A DNA stretch of 64,000 bases from Haliclystus octoradiatus (lineage: Eukaryota; Cnidaria; Staurozoa; Stauromedusae; Haliclystidae). The stretch is taken from assembly GCA_916610825.1 (NCBI GenBank), contig OU744446.1:36867833-36931832 (forward strand). Direction: 5' to 3'. Below are positions 1 through 25,624 of this stretch, piece after piece. Position 1 is the first letter of the stretch; each line of letters opens with the position of its first letter. The position numbers and the translations under genes were made by a program. The notes under the pieces were generated by a model, which saw only the letters and a list, made by a program, of their open reading frames with translations, ran no database searches and was not told the DNA's origin.

Positions 1-230
1 GTCAATAAATTTGACTGACAGGCAAATACAGATTCGGCCTTGAATTGCTTCTACATGGTCTAAGAGTTTGAAGATGAAGTGCATTTGATATCAGATTGAT
101 ATCAGATCTTGTCCAATAAATTATTAAATGTGTTTATCTTACTAAACATAACGTGCACCTGTTATAACTCAAGTTACCTAAATTTCTGTATTACACAAAT
201 ACATAACCAAATATTTTTCTTTTTTCACAG

Positions 231-14331
<14,101 letters not shown>

Positions 14332-15699
14332 ATTCGTTACGAAGATTTCTCAGGACACACATACACATTACTCTAAAACGAGAAGCATTACATAGAATAC
14401 TACAAACCGTTTTTTAAAGAAAGCGAGAAAGTTTGGTCAAGAGTTTAAACTTAGCAAATAATAGATTTTTCATTAACATGTATATTTAAATAAATAGATA
14501 GTAGTATTTTGTAATTTATCAAATCAACTTCAGCAGCAGTAAATTTGAATGTGTTTTTAGATATTCTTGAATATTGTCACCGAAGAAGCCCAAGCGTTGA
14601 ATTTCCATGTTAAAACACATTGAAATTTACCTTTGTCGTTGATTTTTGTTATCAGATAGTTTTTTATAATAAATATAAGCAATTAATTTGTTCTGTGGGC
14701 TAGGAAACCAATGCTAGAGCAGAACGATTTGATGTAATTGATTAGAGGGAAAAGTGATAATTTATAAATATGTAAATATTAACGCAGGAAAGGAATTGAA
14801 TGGATGAATGTTCACATGGATGTCAAACGAAACCATCGCAAGCAGAAACACATTCCACGAGTCGATGAGATTGTTAACCTAACTGTGAATTTACGAAACT
14901 AATTTTTGTCTAAGAATGTTTTTGATCGAGCCTTAATAATGTTTGAAGAATGAAGAGGATAAAAGAAATACAGAAATTTATATTTCAAGGACTTTTGAAG
15001 AACTATAGAAAAACTCCCAGAGTATAAATTCCAATCATATAATTTAATTCCAGTGTATAGAGCTAACATCGCCGTACATTTATCATGAAATGTTAGAGTG
15101 ATGAAAGTAGACGGGTAGTCGATAATCTTTACTAGGCTGGAAATGTGTTTCGTTTATTTCCAACTATTCTGGAAAGTCAACAAGATGTGATGATATTATT
15201 GTACGAATGATAACACTTTAAATAATTTATATCAGAAAAATAATTTATAAATGGTTTGTTGGGTTACAATTTATATAGAATTTATAAAACATTTTGTTTA
15301 TTATCTTAAATAAATCAGAATGCAGTCATTGAATAATTCGGATAAACACTATTTCAGATTACAGATTTATACTACTTTTTACTATATATATATTTTTTTT
15401 GGAATTGCATATTTTATTTTGATAAGATTTGAATAATTATTTTTCTTTACAAAAAAATATTAATTGTCGACATAAACTGAAACGTGTGATTATTTTCCTG
15501 TTGATTTTTAAGGATGTAATGTTTTGATTTATTATTTTACAACAACCGCTAACCACGTAACCTAGGATGATTTCTTCACCACGGTGTTTTGGGTAATTAG
15601 TTAATGTTTTTGGAGCGTATATGAGTTTTATGTGCGAATGTCCTTTGTCCCTCCTGACTCCAACATACGCTGCTTCTACAAGGAATTAAATCTCAAAAC
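14332..15699. other. RFX6 3' flank, no gene seen
   Basis: AT-rich sequence with the RFX6 3' untranslated region at the start. No exon-like frame, tRNA or clear repeat was seen before the LTR element insertion site. Confidence 0.5.
14489..14494 (+). terminator. Possible RFX6 poly(A) signal
   Basis: AATAAA 158 bases after the RFX6 stop codon; a second AATAAA lies at 14668-14673. Either could end the transcript. Confidence 0.4.
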
Positions 15700-15704
15700 C
15701 CCGC

Positions 15705-15880
15705 TGTCATAGCATAGCATATCCCTCAGTTGTGAGAAACGAGGCTAGCCTCTTTTGTATGTGAAATGACCTCATTACAACATGGCTACCTGCATGTCTT
15801 AGATATATATCATTCAATTATATCTGATTATATCTCCGCAATCTTGTGTCATCATTATGTTATTATCACAATATATTACA
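15705..15880 (+). repeat. 5' LTR (176 bp)
   Basis: Begins TGTCATAGCATAGC and ends ATATATTACA (TG...CA). It matches 20067-20240 almost exactly. Confidence 0.95.
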
Positions 15881-15897
15881 TGGTGTTAGAAGTGAGG
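15881..15897 (+). other. Primer-binding site
   Basis: TGGTGTTAGAAGTGAGG directly follows the 5' LTR. The initial TGG pairs with the CCA end of a tRNA; the tRNA species was not identified. Confidence 0.65.
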
Positions 15898-15940
15898 TAC
15901 ATTACCAATATTATTTTACATTATTATACTAATTTGTAAG

Positions 15941-18397
15941 ATGGAGAACAAATACGGGATTGAACCAGCAAAGTTTGATTGGGAATCCCAAGACCTTGTT
16001 GGAGAATTTAAAAGATTCCGTTCATATGTTGAACTGGTCCTCTCAGGACCATTGTCTACTATCAAAGACCCAAAGACTGTCAATTACATTCAATTATGGC
16101 TTGGACCAAGGGGAATTGAAGTATATCAGAACCTGCCACTGACTGATGAAACTAAGGGTAGGGCAGACCAAGTGCTCAATGCATATAAACAATTTTTTGA
16201 ACCTAAGGCCAATGCAAGGCTTTCAAGATTTCAACTAACAGCAATCAGACAAAGTACTGATGAATCATGTGATGAATTCACATTAAAACTACGAACACAG
16301 GCCAAGAAATGCCAATTTTCATCTGAAGCTGAACTACAGTCTCGAGTACTAGAGCAGTTCATTTTAGGTATCAAATACCCAAAAATCCAGTCAAAGTTGC
16401 TCAATAAATCACTTACATTCTCGTTTGATGAAGCACTGGAAATAGCACGCACCTATGAAGCGTCATTAAATCACATGCTGGCATTTGAAAATATCCAAGG
16501 GCATGCAAAAACATCCACTGACTTTGTGAAACAATATGAAACAAAACCAAAAGACTATTCACGACAACGAACATCACAACAGTATAGATGCCGTTTCTGT
16601 GGAAGCAGTACTCATGGTAACACACGTGATAAGTGTCCCGCAAAGAATGCACAATGCAATTCTTGCCAAAAATATGGCCACTATGCAATCATGTGTGAAA
16701 GTAGACCACAAAAGTCAAAGCAACAAGTCAACAACAGAGGAATACAAGAAATTGAAATTGAAAAAGATTTTGAAAACCTGCAATTTGACTGCATCAACCT
16801 GGGCCAAATCACTTCAAACAATAGTAACAAACATGCAATGATCACTCTCCAGGTGCAATTAAAACACAAAAATGGGACGCATAACATGCATGTCAAAGTT
16901 GACAATGGTGCTGATGGAAATATACTCCCAATGCGTACATTCTCGCTAATGTATCCAACTACTCAGCAGCAACAACAAGTTCTCCAACCAGGCAGAGCGA
17001 ACATAACCGCATATAACGCTTCATCAATCAACAATATTAGCACCATTAAGATCAAATGTCGCCATGCCGAAACTAGACAGGCTGGTATATTTACATTTTA
17101 TGTGACCAGTACACCAGGCCCTATTATTCTAGGTCTTGCAGTCAGTCAAGCTTTAAGCCTAGTGAAATTACATCACTCTGTAAATACAATTGAACACATA
17201 AACTCTCCTAAAACCCACCAGGAACAAGCCAATGCCGTTGTATCTAAGAAACCAATCAAGAATTCAGATGATCTCAAGTCTGTTTATCCTGACAGATTTA
17301 AAGGTTTGGGTAGATTTTCTGAAATTGCTCATTTTGAAGTAGACCTTAGTGTCACACCAGTTGTCCATGCCCCACGCAAATGCCCAATCCACCTACGAAA
17401 TGACAACAAGACAGAGCTTGAAACAATGGTAAAGCAAGATGTGATAGAGCCAGTTGATAAATCATCTGCATGGGTATCTAGTCTAGCCTACTCCAGACAT
17501 CCAAATGGAAAGATCCGCATCTGTCTAGATCCAAAAGACCTCAACAAAGCCATCCTACGGCAACACCACCGAAATGTCACTCCTGATGAAGTCATGTATG
17601 CATTAAATGAAGCAAATTACTTCTCAAAATTAGACGCAAAATCAGGATACTGGTCAGTACCTCTTGATGAAGCATCTTCAAAACTCACAACTTTCAACTC
17701 ACCATTTGGTCGCTATCGCATCAAACGACTTCCTTTTGGTCTTAACCTCTCTCAAGATATTTACCAGCGAGCCATGGACCGAGTATTATCTGATCTACCT
17801 GGAATAGTCAGCATAGCAGATGATACCACTATATTCGGACGCACACCAGAAGAACATGACGATCACCTTCACCTTCTCATGGAAAGAGCAGGGAAAGAGG
17901 GATTGGTATTCAATAAAGCCAAATGTTTCATAAATGTTGAGCAATTCACCTTTTTGGGAAATATTTACTCTTCTGCAGGAGTCCACGCCGATCCTTCAAA
18001 AGTCTCTGCTATTCAAAACCTAAAAAGCCAACAAATGTCAAGGAACTGCAACGATTTCTTGGAATGTGTACATACCTTATCAATTTTATTCCACTATTCA
18101 GTGAAGCAACAACCTCTCTGCGGGATCTTCTCAAGAAAGATTCATCATTCCAATGGCATCCAGAACATTCCAAAGCATTCCAGGACCTCAAATCCCAAAT
18201 CTCCTCTGCAACACAGTTACGTCATTATGACCCGAGCAAACCCCTCTACTTGGAAGTTGATGCCTCTACCTCAGCAATTGGAGCAGTACTCTTACAGCCA
18301 GACAGCAGCACAAAATCTCTCTTCCCAATCCATTTTGCATCAAACTCCCTCATTGAATGTGAACAGTGGTACGCCAATATTGAACGAGAAATGTTAG
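15941..18397 (+). CDS. Retrotransposon gag-protease-RT polyprotein (frame broken after RT)
   Basis: A single frame from ATG, 60 bases after the LTR, joins gag and pol without a stop. Residues 1-210 are gag-like. Two zinc knuckles lie near residues 216-252 (CRFCGSSTHG..., then CNSCQKYGHYAIMC). An aspartic protease-like VDNGADGNILP lies near residue 320, with Asn in place of the usual Ser/Thr. RT motifs are FSKLDAKSGYWSVPL (about 562) and the catalytic box SIADDTT (about 624), with Ala where Tyr/Met-type residues are common. Family-like sequence ends near residue 695, where loss of one A in the A-run near 18021-18026 shifts the frame; the residues from there to the stop at 18397 are not genuine product. 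Confidence 0.85.
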   Translation: MENKYGIEPAKFDWESQDLVGEFKRFRSYVELVLSGPLSTIKDPKTVNYIQLWLGPRGIEVYQNLPLTDETKGRADQVLNAYKQFFEPKANARLSRFQLTAIRQSTDESCDEFTLKLRTQAKKCQFSSEAELQSRVLEQFILGIKYPKIQSKLLNKSLTFSFDEALEIARTYEASLNHMLAFENIQGHAKTSTDFVKQYETKPKDYSRQRTSQQYRCRFCGSSTHGNTRDKCPAKNAQCNSCQKYGHYAIMCESRPQKSKQQVNNRGIQEIEIEKDFENLQFDCINLGQITSNNSNKHAMITLQVQLKHKNGTHNMHVKVDNGADGNILPMRTFSLMYPTTQQQQQVLQPGRANITAYNASSINNISTIKIKCRHAETRQAGIFTFYVTSTPGPIILGLAVSQALSLVKLHHSVNTIEHINSPKTHQEQANAVVSKKPIKNSDDLKSVYPDRFKGLGRFSEIAHFEVDLSVTPVVHAPRKCPIHLRNDNKTELETMVKQDVIEPVDKSSAWVSSLAYSRHPNGKIRICLDPKDLNKAILRQHHRNVTPDEVMYALNEANYFSKLDAKSGYWSVPLDEASSKLTTFNSPFGRYRIKRLPFGLNLSQDIYQRAMDRVLSDLPGIVSIADDTTIFGRTPEEHDDHLHLLMERAGKEGLVFNKAKCFINVEQFTFLGNIYSSAGVHADPSKVSAIQNLKSQQMSRNCNDFLECVHTLSILFHYSVKQQPLCGIFSRKIHHSNGIQNIPKHSRTSNPKSPLQHSYVIMTRANPSTWKLMPLPQQLEQYSYSQTAAQNLSSQSILHQTPSLNVNSGTPILNEKC

Positions 18398-20024
18398 CAG
18401 TGGTTTATGGCTGTGAAAGATTTCATACTTACCTCTACGGTCGTTCATTCACTATTTTAACAGACCACAAGCCACTTGAAATGATCTGTTTGAAAAATCT
18501 ACACAAAGCGTCCTGCACGTCTACAACGAATGCTTCTGCGAATCCAAGGATACAAGTGTGTAGTTCAATACCAAAAAGGCAATCAAATGTACTTATCTGA
18601 CATTCTATCAAGAGACACAGAGCCTGAATCCAAGAAACACATTGATCTGGGACCTCATATCAACCACATTTCCTTTCATACAGTTGTATTCTCTGACCAC
18701 CGCATTCAAGAACTTCAAAAAGCCACCAAATGTGATCCTATTCTTCAGCAATTGATATCTGTTCTCGAAGATGGCTGGCCAAGTGAAAGGAGACATGTAC
18801 CAGAAACATTGCCGCAATTTTGGTCTGACAGAGATTCCTTGGTCATTGACGATGGAATTATCCTCAGAGGTCGCCAGGTCCTTGTCCCTAGCAAGCTCCA
18901 TGACCAATACCTCACTTCGTTTACATGACGCTCATCAAGGTGAAACTAAAATGCTCCTCAGAGCAGCAACTTCAATCTTCTGGCCCGGCATAAGTAAAGA
19001 AATACGAGAGACTGTTCAGAAATGCAACCAATGTGCTCAACATCCAACCAACCAAGTCCACCATGAACTACTGCAACACACCATCCCAACTGGCCCCTGG
19101 CAAGAAATCAGTTCCGATCTTTTTGAACACAACAACAAGCACTACATAATTATCACCGATCATTACAGTAAATATCCATTTGATGAAAGACTATTTAATG
19201 ATGCCACATCCACGCACGTGACAAACATCTTCCGACGCATTTTCACCGAACATGGCACACCATTCAAACTATACTCTGACAATGGAAGCCATTATTCATC
19301 AAAGCGGTTCAAATCTTTTGTTTCCGAAATGGAGTTTACCCACAAAACGTCGTCACCTCGTTATCCTCTCTCTAATGGCATCGCTGAAAGAACTGTTCAA
19401 GCCGTCAAGCAACTTGTCAAAAAATGCAAAAACAACTGGGAGTCAGTCCAACATGGTTTGCAACTACTACGTGACACACCAATCGACTCAACATTGAAGA
19501 GCCCTGCAGAATTGCTTTTCAACCGCCGTATTAGCAGTAACCTGCCTATCAAGGAATATTGTACAGAAAAGCAGCAAAGAACCAAGGAACACCTGCAAAA
19601 ACGTGCAGAGACTCAACTAAAACACTCTTCACCGATCCGACCACTGCCAGACGTCAGTTACACTACTGGCACCCAGATATGGTATCAAAACCAACCCGAT
19701 AAGATGTGGAGAAGGGGGACCATTTTTTCACCTGCCAATGAACCAAGATCATTTAATATACAAACGAGCGACAACACATTGCTCCGTCGCAGTTCCACCC
19801 ACATCAAGTTTGCCAGATTCATTGATGAAGCAGCAACATATGAGAGCAGCAACGACTCATCAGAAACAAGTGCTGCAAACATGCCAACAACTGAAGAAGA
19901 AGAACAAAACGAAGAAGAAGACAAACAACAACAGCATCCATGCCCTACAGTCGAAGCAGCACCAAAATCAGCACTACGTACATCGTCCAGAAACCGCTCT
20001 GCTCCAAATAGACTAGACATTTAA
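18022..20024 (+). pseudogene. Retrotransposon RNase H and integrase, frameshifted
   Basis: Continuation of pol in three successive frames. RNase H (YLEVDASTSAIGAVLLQ, IEREMLAVVYGCERF, LTDHKPLEM) is read to about 18510, where one extra base changes frame. The connection (QYQKGNQMYLSDILSRD) runs to about 18920, where one extra T changes it again. Integrase follows: zinc-binding His/Cys residues (ending CNQCAQH), catalytic Asp in SSDLFEHN, Asp in LYSDNGSHYS and Glu in NGIAERTVQ, then a charged C-terminal tail ending SAPNRLDI. The catalytic residues survive despite the frame breaks. The last piece is open to a TAA at 20022-20024, 42 bases before the 3' LTR. Confidence 0.85.
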
Positions 20025-20053
20025 ATGTTGTTAAATGAAATCAATAGTCATGT

Positions 20054-20066
20054 AAAGAGAGGGGGA
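20054..20066 (+). other. Polypurine tract
   Basis: AAAGAGAGGGGGA immediately before the 3' LTR, the expected primer for plus-strand synthesis. Confidence 0.75.
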
Positions 20067-20240
20067 TGTCATAGCATAGCATATCCCTCAGTTGTCAGAA
20101 ACGAGGCTAGCCTCTTTTGTATGTGAAATGACCTCATTATAACATGGCTACCTGTATGTCTTAGATATATCATTCAATTATATCTGATTATATCTCCGCA
20201 ATCTTGTGTCATCATTATGTTATTATCACAATATATTACA
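20067..20240 (+). repeat. 3' LTR (174 bp)
   Basis: TGTCATAGCATAGC to ATATATTACA, followed by the CCCGC target duplication. Confidence 0.95.
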
Positions 20241-20245
20241 CCCGC

Positions 20246-21600
20246 ACGTCTAGGTCCAATGCAATAGCTACTACAATGCAGCCAATAAGTCCCCTAAAGC
20301 ATTACATAAACCACAGCCTAAACTATTCCCTCTGTGTCTTCCGCTGGCTGTTGCTATATCCATTGGGTTTTCGTCTAAACAACAGTATTAGCTGAGTAAC
20401 GTCTATTGTATGCAATAAATATTAAATTCTCGATTCGTATAATTTGGACAAGGTTATCGTCAAATTAACCTGCTTATGGATTGGAGCCATTCAACATGAA
20501 ATGCGTCAGTAAATGCTACCTTTCTTTGGCAATTTTTAAGTATTATTCAAGTAAGCCCTGAAATGCATACCGGTACAAATTTCAAAAAACAAATCCCCCT
20601 GGATTCAACCCTCATGATACGTTTATGCTGTGGAAAGGATGGTCCATTTATAAAAATGATATGGAGCTAAAACGAGCATACCTCTCTTAAGACACTGTTA
20701 GGGCTATGACAGAAATCACTATATGGGTCGTTCTTCGAGTAAAAGCAGTCAATGTAAAGGCATATTGCTCATTACAGATTTCAGGCGTATTCCACAGTAG
20801 ATCAATTTCAACAAATTTTATGAGAGACAATTATTGGGATATCCCCTTTCAATAAATTTTTTTACTTCCATTTAGAAAAATTTTGAGATCTATGCTGGAA
20901 TTCTGGGAATCAACGTCGAGTACTTTGAAAAGAAGAGTTTGATTTCTTTCACGTATAATTTGTTCATGTAATCCAACAGAAAATGTTTTATACTTTTCCA
21001 TATTGAATTTCAAAAGTACTAAGACACCAAAGAGTCATGCAAATTATACAAACTCAATACTTTCCCAGCAGGAGTAAGCCCAGGAGCAAAAATAAATCTG
21101 TTATGTTTATCAAATATGTTTATCAATGAAATGTATCACAAGTATATGCATAATCATGAAAAGAGACGAGTGCCAAAGTTGCAACGTTTCGACATTTGCG
21201 TCACATCCAGATCATAACTGTACAAAAAATCGTCGGTAGCTCTCTCACAATTTTCTTATATTTATTAAGGTAAACGGAAATGGATAATTACCCTTTTGTC
21301 GTAAATAGGGTTAAATGGAAGTCTGTCAAGTAGATGCTTGAAGCTAATATCAGTCATCAATAAAACTGGAATTTTTGTATCATTTTTCACCTATAGATTT
21401 TGTTCAGAAACATAGATAAATCAGCTTTTTGTTCAAAATTGATAAGCATAAGAAACAAATAATAGTTTTGTTAAAAAAGGAATTTATTTGTTTCTTGGAT
21501 TCAAAAAGCATGATATCAGGTGAAATGTTGAAATGCCTCTAGGATTACAGAAGGCTGAATCTTTTGTTGGACCCTGCTACGATCACCCCTATAATTGTCA
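20246..21600. other. Intergenic, no gene seen
   Basis: AT-rich with short frames only. Near 21510-21580 is a fragment of the GATTCCAGAAGGCTGA / GGACCCTGC repeat family seen at 5085-5456. Confidence 0.45.
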
Positions 21601-21656
21601 TAGTTATTTATTGCGCAATATATCTACGTATAAAAACGCAATAAATTAATATTACC

Positions 21657-21662
21657 TTTATT
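21657..21662 (-). terminator. Possible GPx poly(A) signal
   Basis: AATAAA on the minus strand (plus TTTATT), about 370 bases after the GPx stop and beyond the candidate SECIS. Another is at 21607-21612. Confidence 0.45.
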
Positions 21663-21850
21663 TTGACAAGTTTTTTTTTCATAGTTTCCTAGTAAGTAAA
21701 GTTTACATTTTATATGTTTTCATAAACATGGATAAATCATTTCTTCTAGCAAGTAAAATAATATCAAATAATCATTCTTCAGTCATGCTATATACAATCT
21801 ACAAAACCTCGACTGAATGCATTAAAAACATAAGGTTATGAATATTGTTA

Positions 21851-21910
21851 TAACTATCAAACGCTGACCAACCAACGTAGCAAATGGTTTACGGTTAGGT
21901 TTTCATAAAA
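21851..21910 (-). promoter_or_regulatory. Candidate SECIS element in GPx 3' UTR
   Basis: On the minus strand, ATGA is followed by about 12 bases and then AAA in a putative apical loop, with TGAT closing the other side. The stem can pair about nine of twelve positions, with three mismatches. It starts about 125 bases after the stop codon, a normal place for a SECIS. The fold was judged by eye and the helix is imperfect. Confidence 0.35.
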
Positions 21911-22029
21911 ACAAGAAAAACTAATTTTAACATTACTTTGCTTAACTACAGAAATATTTTACTTTAAAATTCAAGATAATTAATTATTGTACATGGTTTT
22001 AACTTCAAATTGTTTTGTTGTTGTAAATA

Positions 22030-23647
22030 TTAATTGATGAGTGATTTTAAATTTTTGAAAACTGATGAAACCAAACTTCTTTTGGAGGGTTGTTGCTGTT
22101 TTTTACATTCTTCAATCAATTGATTAATATCATCGGTAATAGCAGATGGCTCTGTTCTTGATGTATAACGACGATATGGTTGACCTTGGTGATTGATCAA
22201 CCATTTTGAGAAATTCCATGCAATGTCGTTGTTACGAATAGGTGACCAAGTGATATCTGTTCGATTAGCAATCATTCCCATTGGTACTGGGCACCTTGCC
22301 TATATAGGGAACAAATAAAAGTAAATAAAAGCTTATTGTAAAACATTCTCTTCATTCCCACCTCTGGCAAGTGACCAACTGCATGTTTGTATTCAAAATA
22401 TGTTATCCTATGTTTTTAGTATTTCTCTAAGTCCTTTTAGAAAAATTATTGTCATGCTTTTAGCCTTTTTCGGATCTCATCTATAGACGACAGTGCAGAT
22501 ATTTTTAAACAGATTTCTTGAAAGTTGGGACCAAGGGCAAACTTCGGTTCACTGTTTGATTACGCCAGACCTTCATCAATTATCTATCAGCACCATTATA
22601 CAGCATCAACGGTATGGTAATCCTATGATGCTCATATAAGTCAAGACTGAGTTGACTTCTGGGATTGGAAGCTGTTTTGATCCGGGGAGGTGATTCTTAA
22701 GAAACAGCTCTGTATTCATATTGGAATTTCAATCCGTCATCAATACATCAGCCATTGTTACGATATTAATAATCTTCTAACAATTTACGTCAAATAAAAT
22801 TAATTATTATGCTAAAGAGTGATATGAAGTAGAGCCATCTATTTATAAGAGTTGGGACACGCAAGTTTTGAGGCTCGAAAATCGCCATTGTCGTTCCATT
22901 GAAAACGAGGTTTTACTGTTGAACAAAATGTTTTTCGAACTCATGATGTATTTTCGCGAGAGTTGTTGAAATTGTGCGAGCATGGGTTTGACGGAACGAA
23001 AATGGTGTTCATAAAATCACGTGACTAGCATCTGTCCAACTGGAGCCGAGAGTGGCACATGAAAGAGGGTCCCAACTCTTGTAAATAAATGGCTCTGATA
23101 TGCAGGGGTTGGTGTAGATGTCCCCAGTTCTATATACCATTAATATATTACTAATTTTGGTTGTTGACCTTACCTTCATAAATGTAAACACTGGATCTTC
23201 ATTCATACCATTCACGTCTAATTTACCAGAAAGTGGGAAATTTGGTACAAAACCATAACCAGGACGAACATGTTTTAAACAATTCATTAATTCAAAATTT
23301 TCGGCTGGTTCTTGATAGCCAAATTGATTACATGGGAAACCAATTACTTGTAATTTACATTTTCTCTCCTCGGCTGTTGCGTTTGGATTATTTGCAACAC
23401 CATGACTTTCCATTAATGCATTCAGTCCACGATATTGTGGTGTATAACCTCAAAATGATGCTACGTTTAAGGCAAACACAATTTGGCCGGAATATTTTTG
23501 AATATCTAAATTTCCACCTTCAAGATCACCAACTTTAAATTGAAACATATCTCCTGGACCATCGTGACAGTCTGAATATTCAAATGGTATACCAAGGCAT
23601 ACACCTATTGATAGGAAGAAAGGAAGGAATCCTTTAGGGATTCCCAT
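22030..23647 (-). CDS. Secreted selenocysteine glutathione peroxidase (GPx3-like)
   Basis: Two coding exons on the minus strand: 23647-23174 and 22299-22030, joined in phase 0 by an 874-bp intron. The 247-residue product starts with a probable signal peptide (MGIPKGFLPFFLSIGVCLGI). The frame contains one TGA at residue 66, in the context NVASF-Sec-GYTPQYRGLNAL, exactly where GPx enzymes carry selenocysteine. The rest of the catalytic tetrad is present: Gln108 in GFPCNQFGYQEP and Trp186-Asn187 in IAWNFSKWL. The conserved VRPGYGFVPNFPLSGKLDVN block is also there. Human GPX3 is 226 residues and the family reduces hydrogen and lipid peroxides with thiols. Extracellular GPx3/5/6-type is favoured by the leader. 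A MITE sits in the intron. Confidence 0.88.
22830..23097. mobile_element. hAT-type MITE, copy 2
   Basis: Same terminal repeat as 12252-12543 (first base changed to T). Flanks ATATGAAG (22822-22829) and ATATGCAG (23098-23105) are an 8-bp duplication with one mismatch. The interior differs from copies 1 and 3. It lies in the single intron of the GPx coding region. Confidence 0.8.
23450..23452 (-). other. Selenocysteine TGA codon
   Basis: In-frame TGA (plus strand TCA) between ASF and GYTPQYRGLNAL. A frame scan ends the gene here, but family sequence continues in the same frame for another 92 codons before the intron. Confidence 0.88.
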
Positions 23648-24049
23648 ATTTTTTGTGATATTACTCCTCTTTCAAAAAGGGAGCAAAACACTGACGTATT
23701 TTCCTCCTGTTCTAAACCAGCTATTGTTCGTCACGCTTCTTTGACCTTTTGAACTGTGTCACCTGTAACCTTTAACAAAAGATCGTCAATTATTTAATTT
23801 TATGATTAACATCATCGAGGGAAATAAATTTATAAAGAATTTAGATTTTTATATAGTTTCAATATGGAAATATTTCTTCACTATTTTCAGTTTGTTTGAA
23901 TATCCATGACAAGTCAACTCACAGAATCATAAATATATTTGTTAATGTAAAACTCAGCATTCTCTATGACGTTGGAATCGTTTGATATCGTTAATTTCGC
24001 ATAAATTAGAATAAAATCTTTTTGAAAAGTCTGCTTTGGAGTAATTGCT

Positions 24050-24395
24050 ACATGGCTGTATCCCGAGGGGTAGCTTCCATACTTTTGGTATACGGAGACG
24101 TTCAAATATTAAAGGGTACCTTTTTCAAAATCCAGAAAAGTTTTTTAGGGTATGCTTAGTCATGAAAATTTTTTGAGGAATCCTTTTGACGCTTTTGCAG
24201 TTTTTTTATTCTTCAAAACAAATTCTGCCTATGAATTTTTCTTTTTCACTTGGTTTTGGTTAAATCTGTCATTCATAAAGATATATTTGGGGCATCTTTT
24301 TCACCATGTAGAAAATTTTTATGGTCATTCTGCCAAAGTTCCATTTGAACGACCCCATCGACGCGCAATGGAAGTTTCCCCCCGGGACAGATATA
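24050..24395. repeat. Dispersed repeat, inverted copy of 5620-5935
   Basis: GTACCTTTTTCAAAATCCAG and TGGTCATTCTGCCAAAGTT match the 5620-5935 repeat in the opposite direction. The class is unknown. Confidence 0.45.
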
Positions 24396-24736
24396 GTTAA
24401 ACAATATTCTTCATTTTCAAGGTAATTCTTCTATTGTGTATTTTACGGTAATTTATATATTCCAAATCTGAAATAATTTTACTTGATAAATAAATAGATT
24501 TGTAAATTTGACTAGGTATATATGTTTACAATATTGTTAATCATCATTATTCTATCCTATAAATTGCAGACGTAGCAGTCACATGACTTGACTTATAACT
24601 ATGACATAATATATGGTAGAATCGTCCTTATAGGTACTTAAATATTGAATATTGATTGGTCATTTAGTATTAGTATTAATTTGCTACTACCATCAAGATC
24701 TGCAGCAGAGACCGTTTCACCCAGGCACAGCTCAAA

Positions 24737-25110
24737 GGAGGATTAGCTCAGATGGCAGAGCAACCGAACTTCAGATTGGATCATTTCTGATCGACCGTGG
24801 TTCAAATCCCCCTGAGGTCAACTCAGCCTTGACTTTATTTGAAACTTCAAATGAGTACCATCTGAGGATGGCGGATGGAATGGTCGAGAGGGAATTGCAT
24901 TGTGAGTAGCTGCGGCACATCTTTGCGCATTGACAATCAAGACCTATCTGCCATGAAATCTGTTGAAATTGATCTACATTGTCGCGGCTGAGATCAACAA
25001 AGAGCGTTTAAAATCATTGCTCTCAGCGAAAAAAGCCACTCATCTAGAAATAGAGGAGTGGTACGGGTGCCTTCGGTAGGGCGACACCGTCTACATTACT
25101 TACTAAATTA
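24737..25110 (+). mobile_element. tRNA-derived SINE, copy 1
   Basis: The head resembles a tRNA: GGATTAGCTCAGATGGCAGA (A box) and GTGGTTCAAATCCCCC (B box). A body of about 300 bases follows, ending near GGGCGACACCGTCTACATTA. An inverted copy is at 28425-28790 and a partial one at 45495-45690. The tRNA-like part has lost cloverleaf pairing, so it is not a tRNA gene. Confidence 0.75.
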
Positions 25111-25624
25111 GTATAATCTATCATTTCTGAATATTCTATTTTATATTTCATAATATGTTATGGCGGTGGTATTTTGGTTACCCGTTCACCATTTAGCCTA
25201 CCCATTTAACGAATAATTAGAGTCCTCCATGAATGATAATTGGATGCGATAAATATTTGTAAGCTAGGCATTAAAATTACATGTTAGCGAGCGTTGTACT
25301 CGTATATACAACTTGACGGATTCATGTCCCGCTTCTTTGATCAAATAATTTTATAGTGCGTAACAAAGGCAACCATACACAAACTACTTTAGTTACAAAA
25401 GTAATTAGCTATAAGCATAAATAAATACACTCATATGGCCCGCTGCTACAAACGGAGAGATCGCTTTTGTGTAATTCATGATTGGAAATACATCCAGGGA
25501 TACATTCCAAACCCAGGTTTCAAGTACTTAATTAGCCCTCGAATCAGCATTACAATCATCTTGCCCAAGATTAACCATTGCATTGCAACACACGTCAAAC
25601 AATTGCGAGAAACATCTTTTCTAT

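Larger units (their letters stand above)
15705..20240 (+). mobile_element. Ty3/gypsy-type LTR retrotransposon, full length, frameshifted
   Basis: A complete insertion flanked by a perfect 5-bp duplication CCCGC (15700-15704, 20241-20245). It has short LTRs, a primer-binding site after the 5' LTR, a purine tract before the 3' LTR, and gag-protease-RT-RNase H-integrase order, which places it in the Ty3/gypsy group. The LTRs differ by three substitutions and one 2-base gap over about 175 bases, so insertion is fairly recent. The pol region carries three single-base frame breaks, so this copy is not functional. It lies between the convergent RFX6 and GPx genes. Confidence 0.95.

Noticed and set aside
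23009..23413. Separate protein starting at MESHGVANN
   Set aside because: It is the part of GPx after the selenocysteine codon, and its last residues read into the intron.
24737..24812. tRNA-like sequence with A and B boxes
   Set aside because: No cloverleaf; an inverted copy at 28425 and a shared long body show it is a SINE head.
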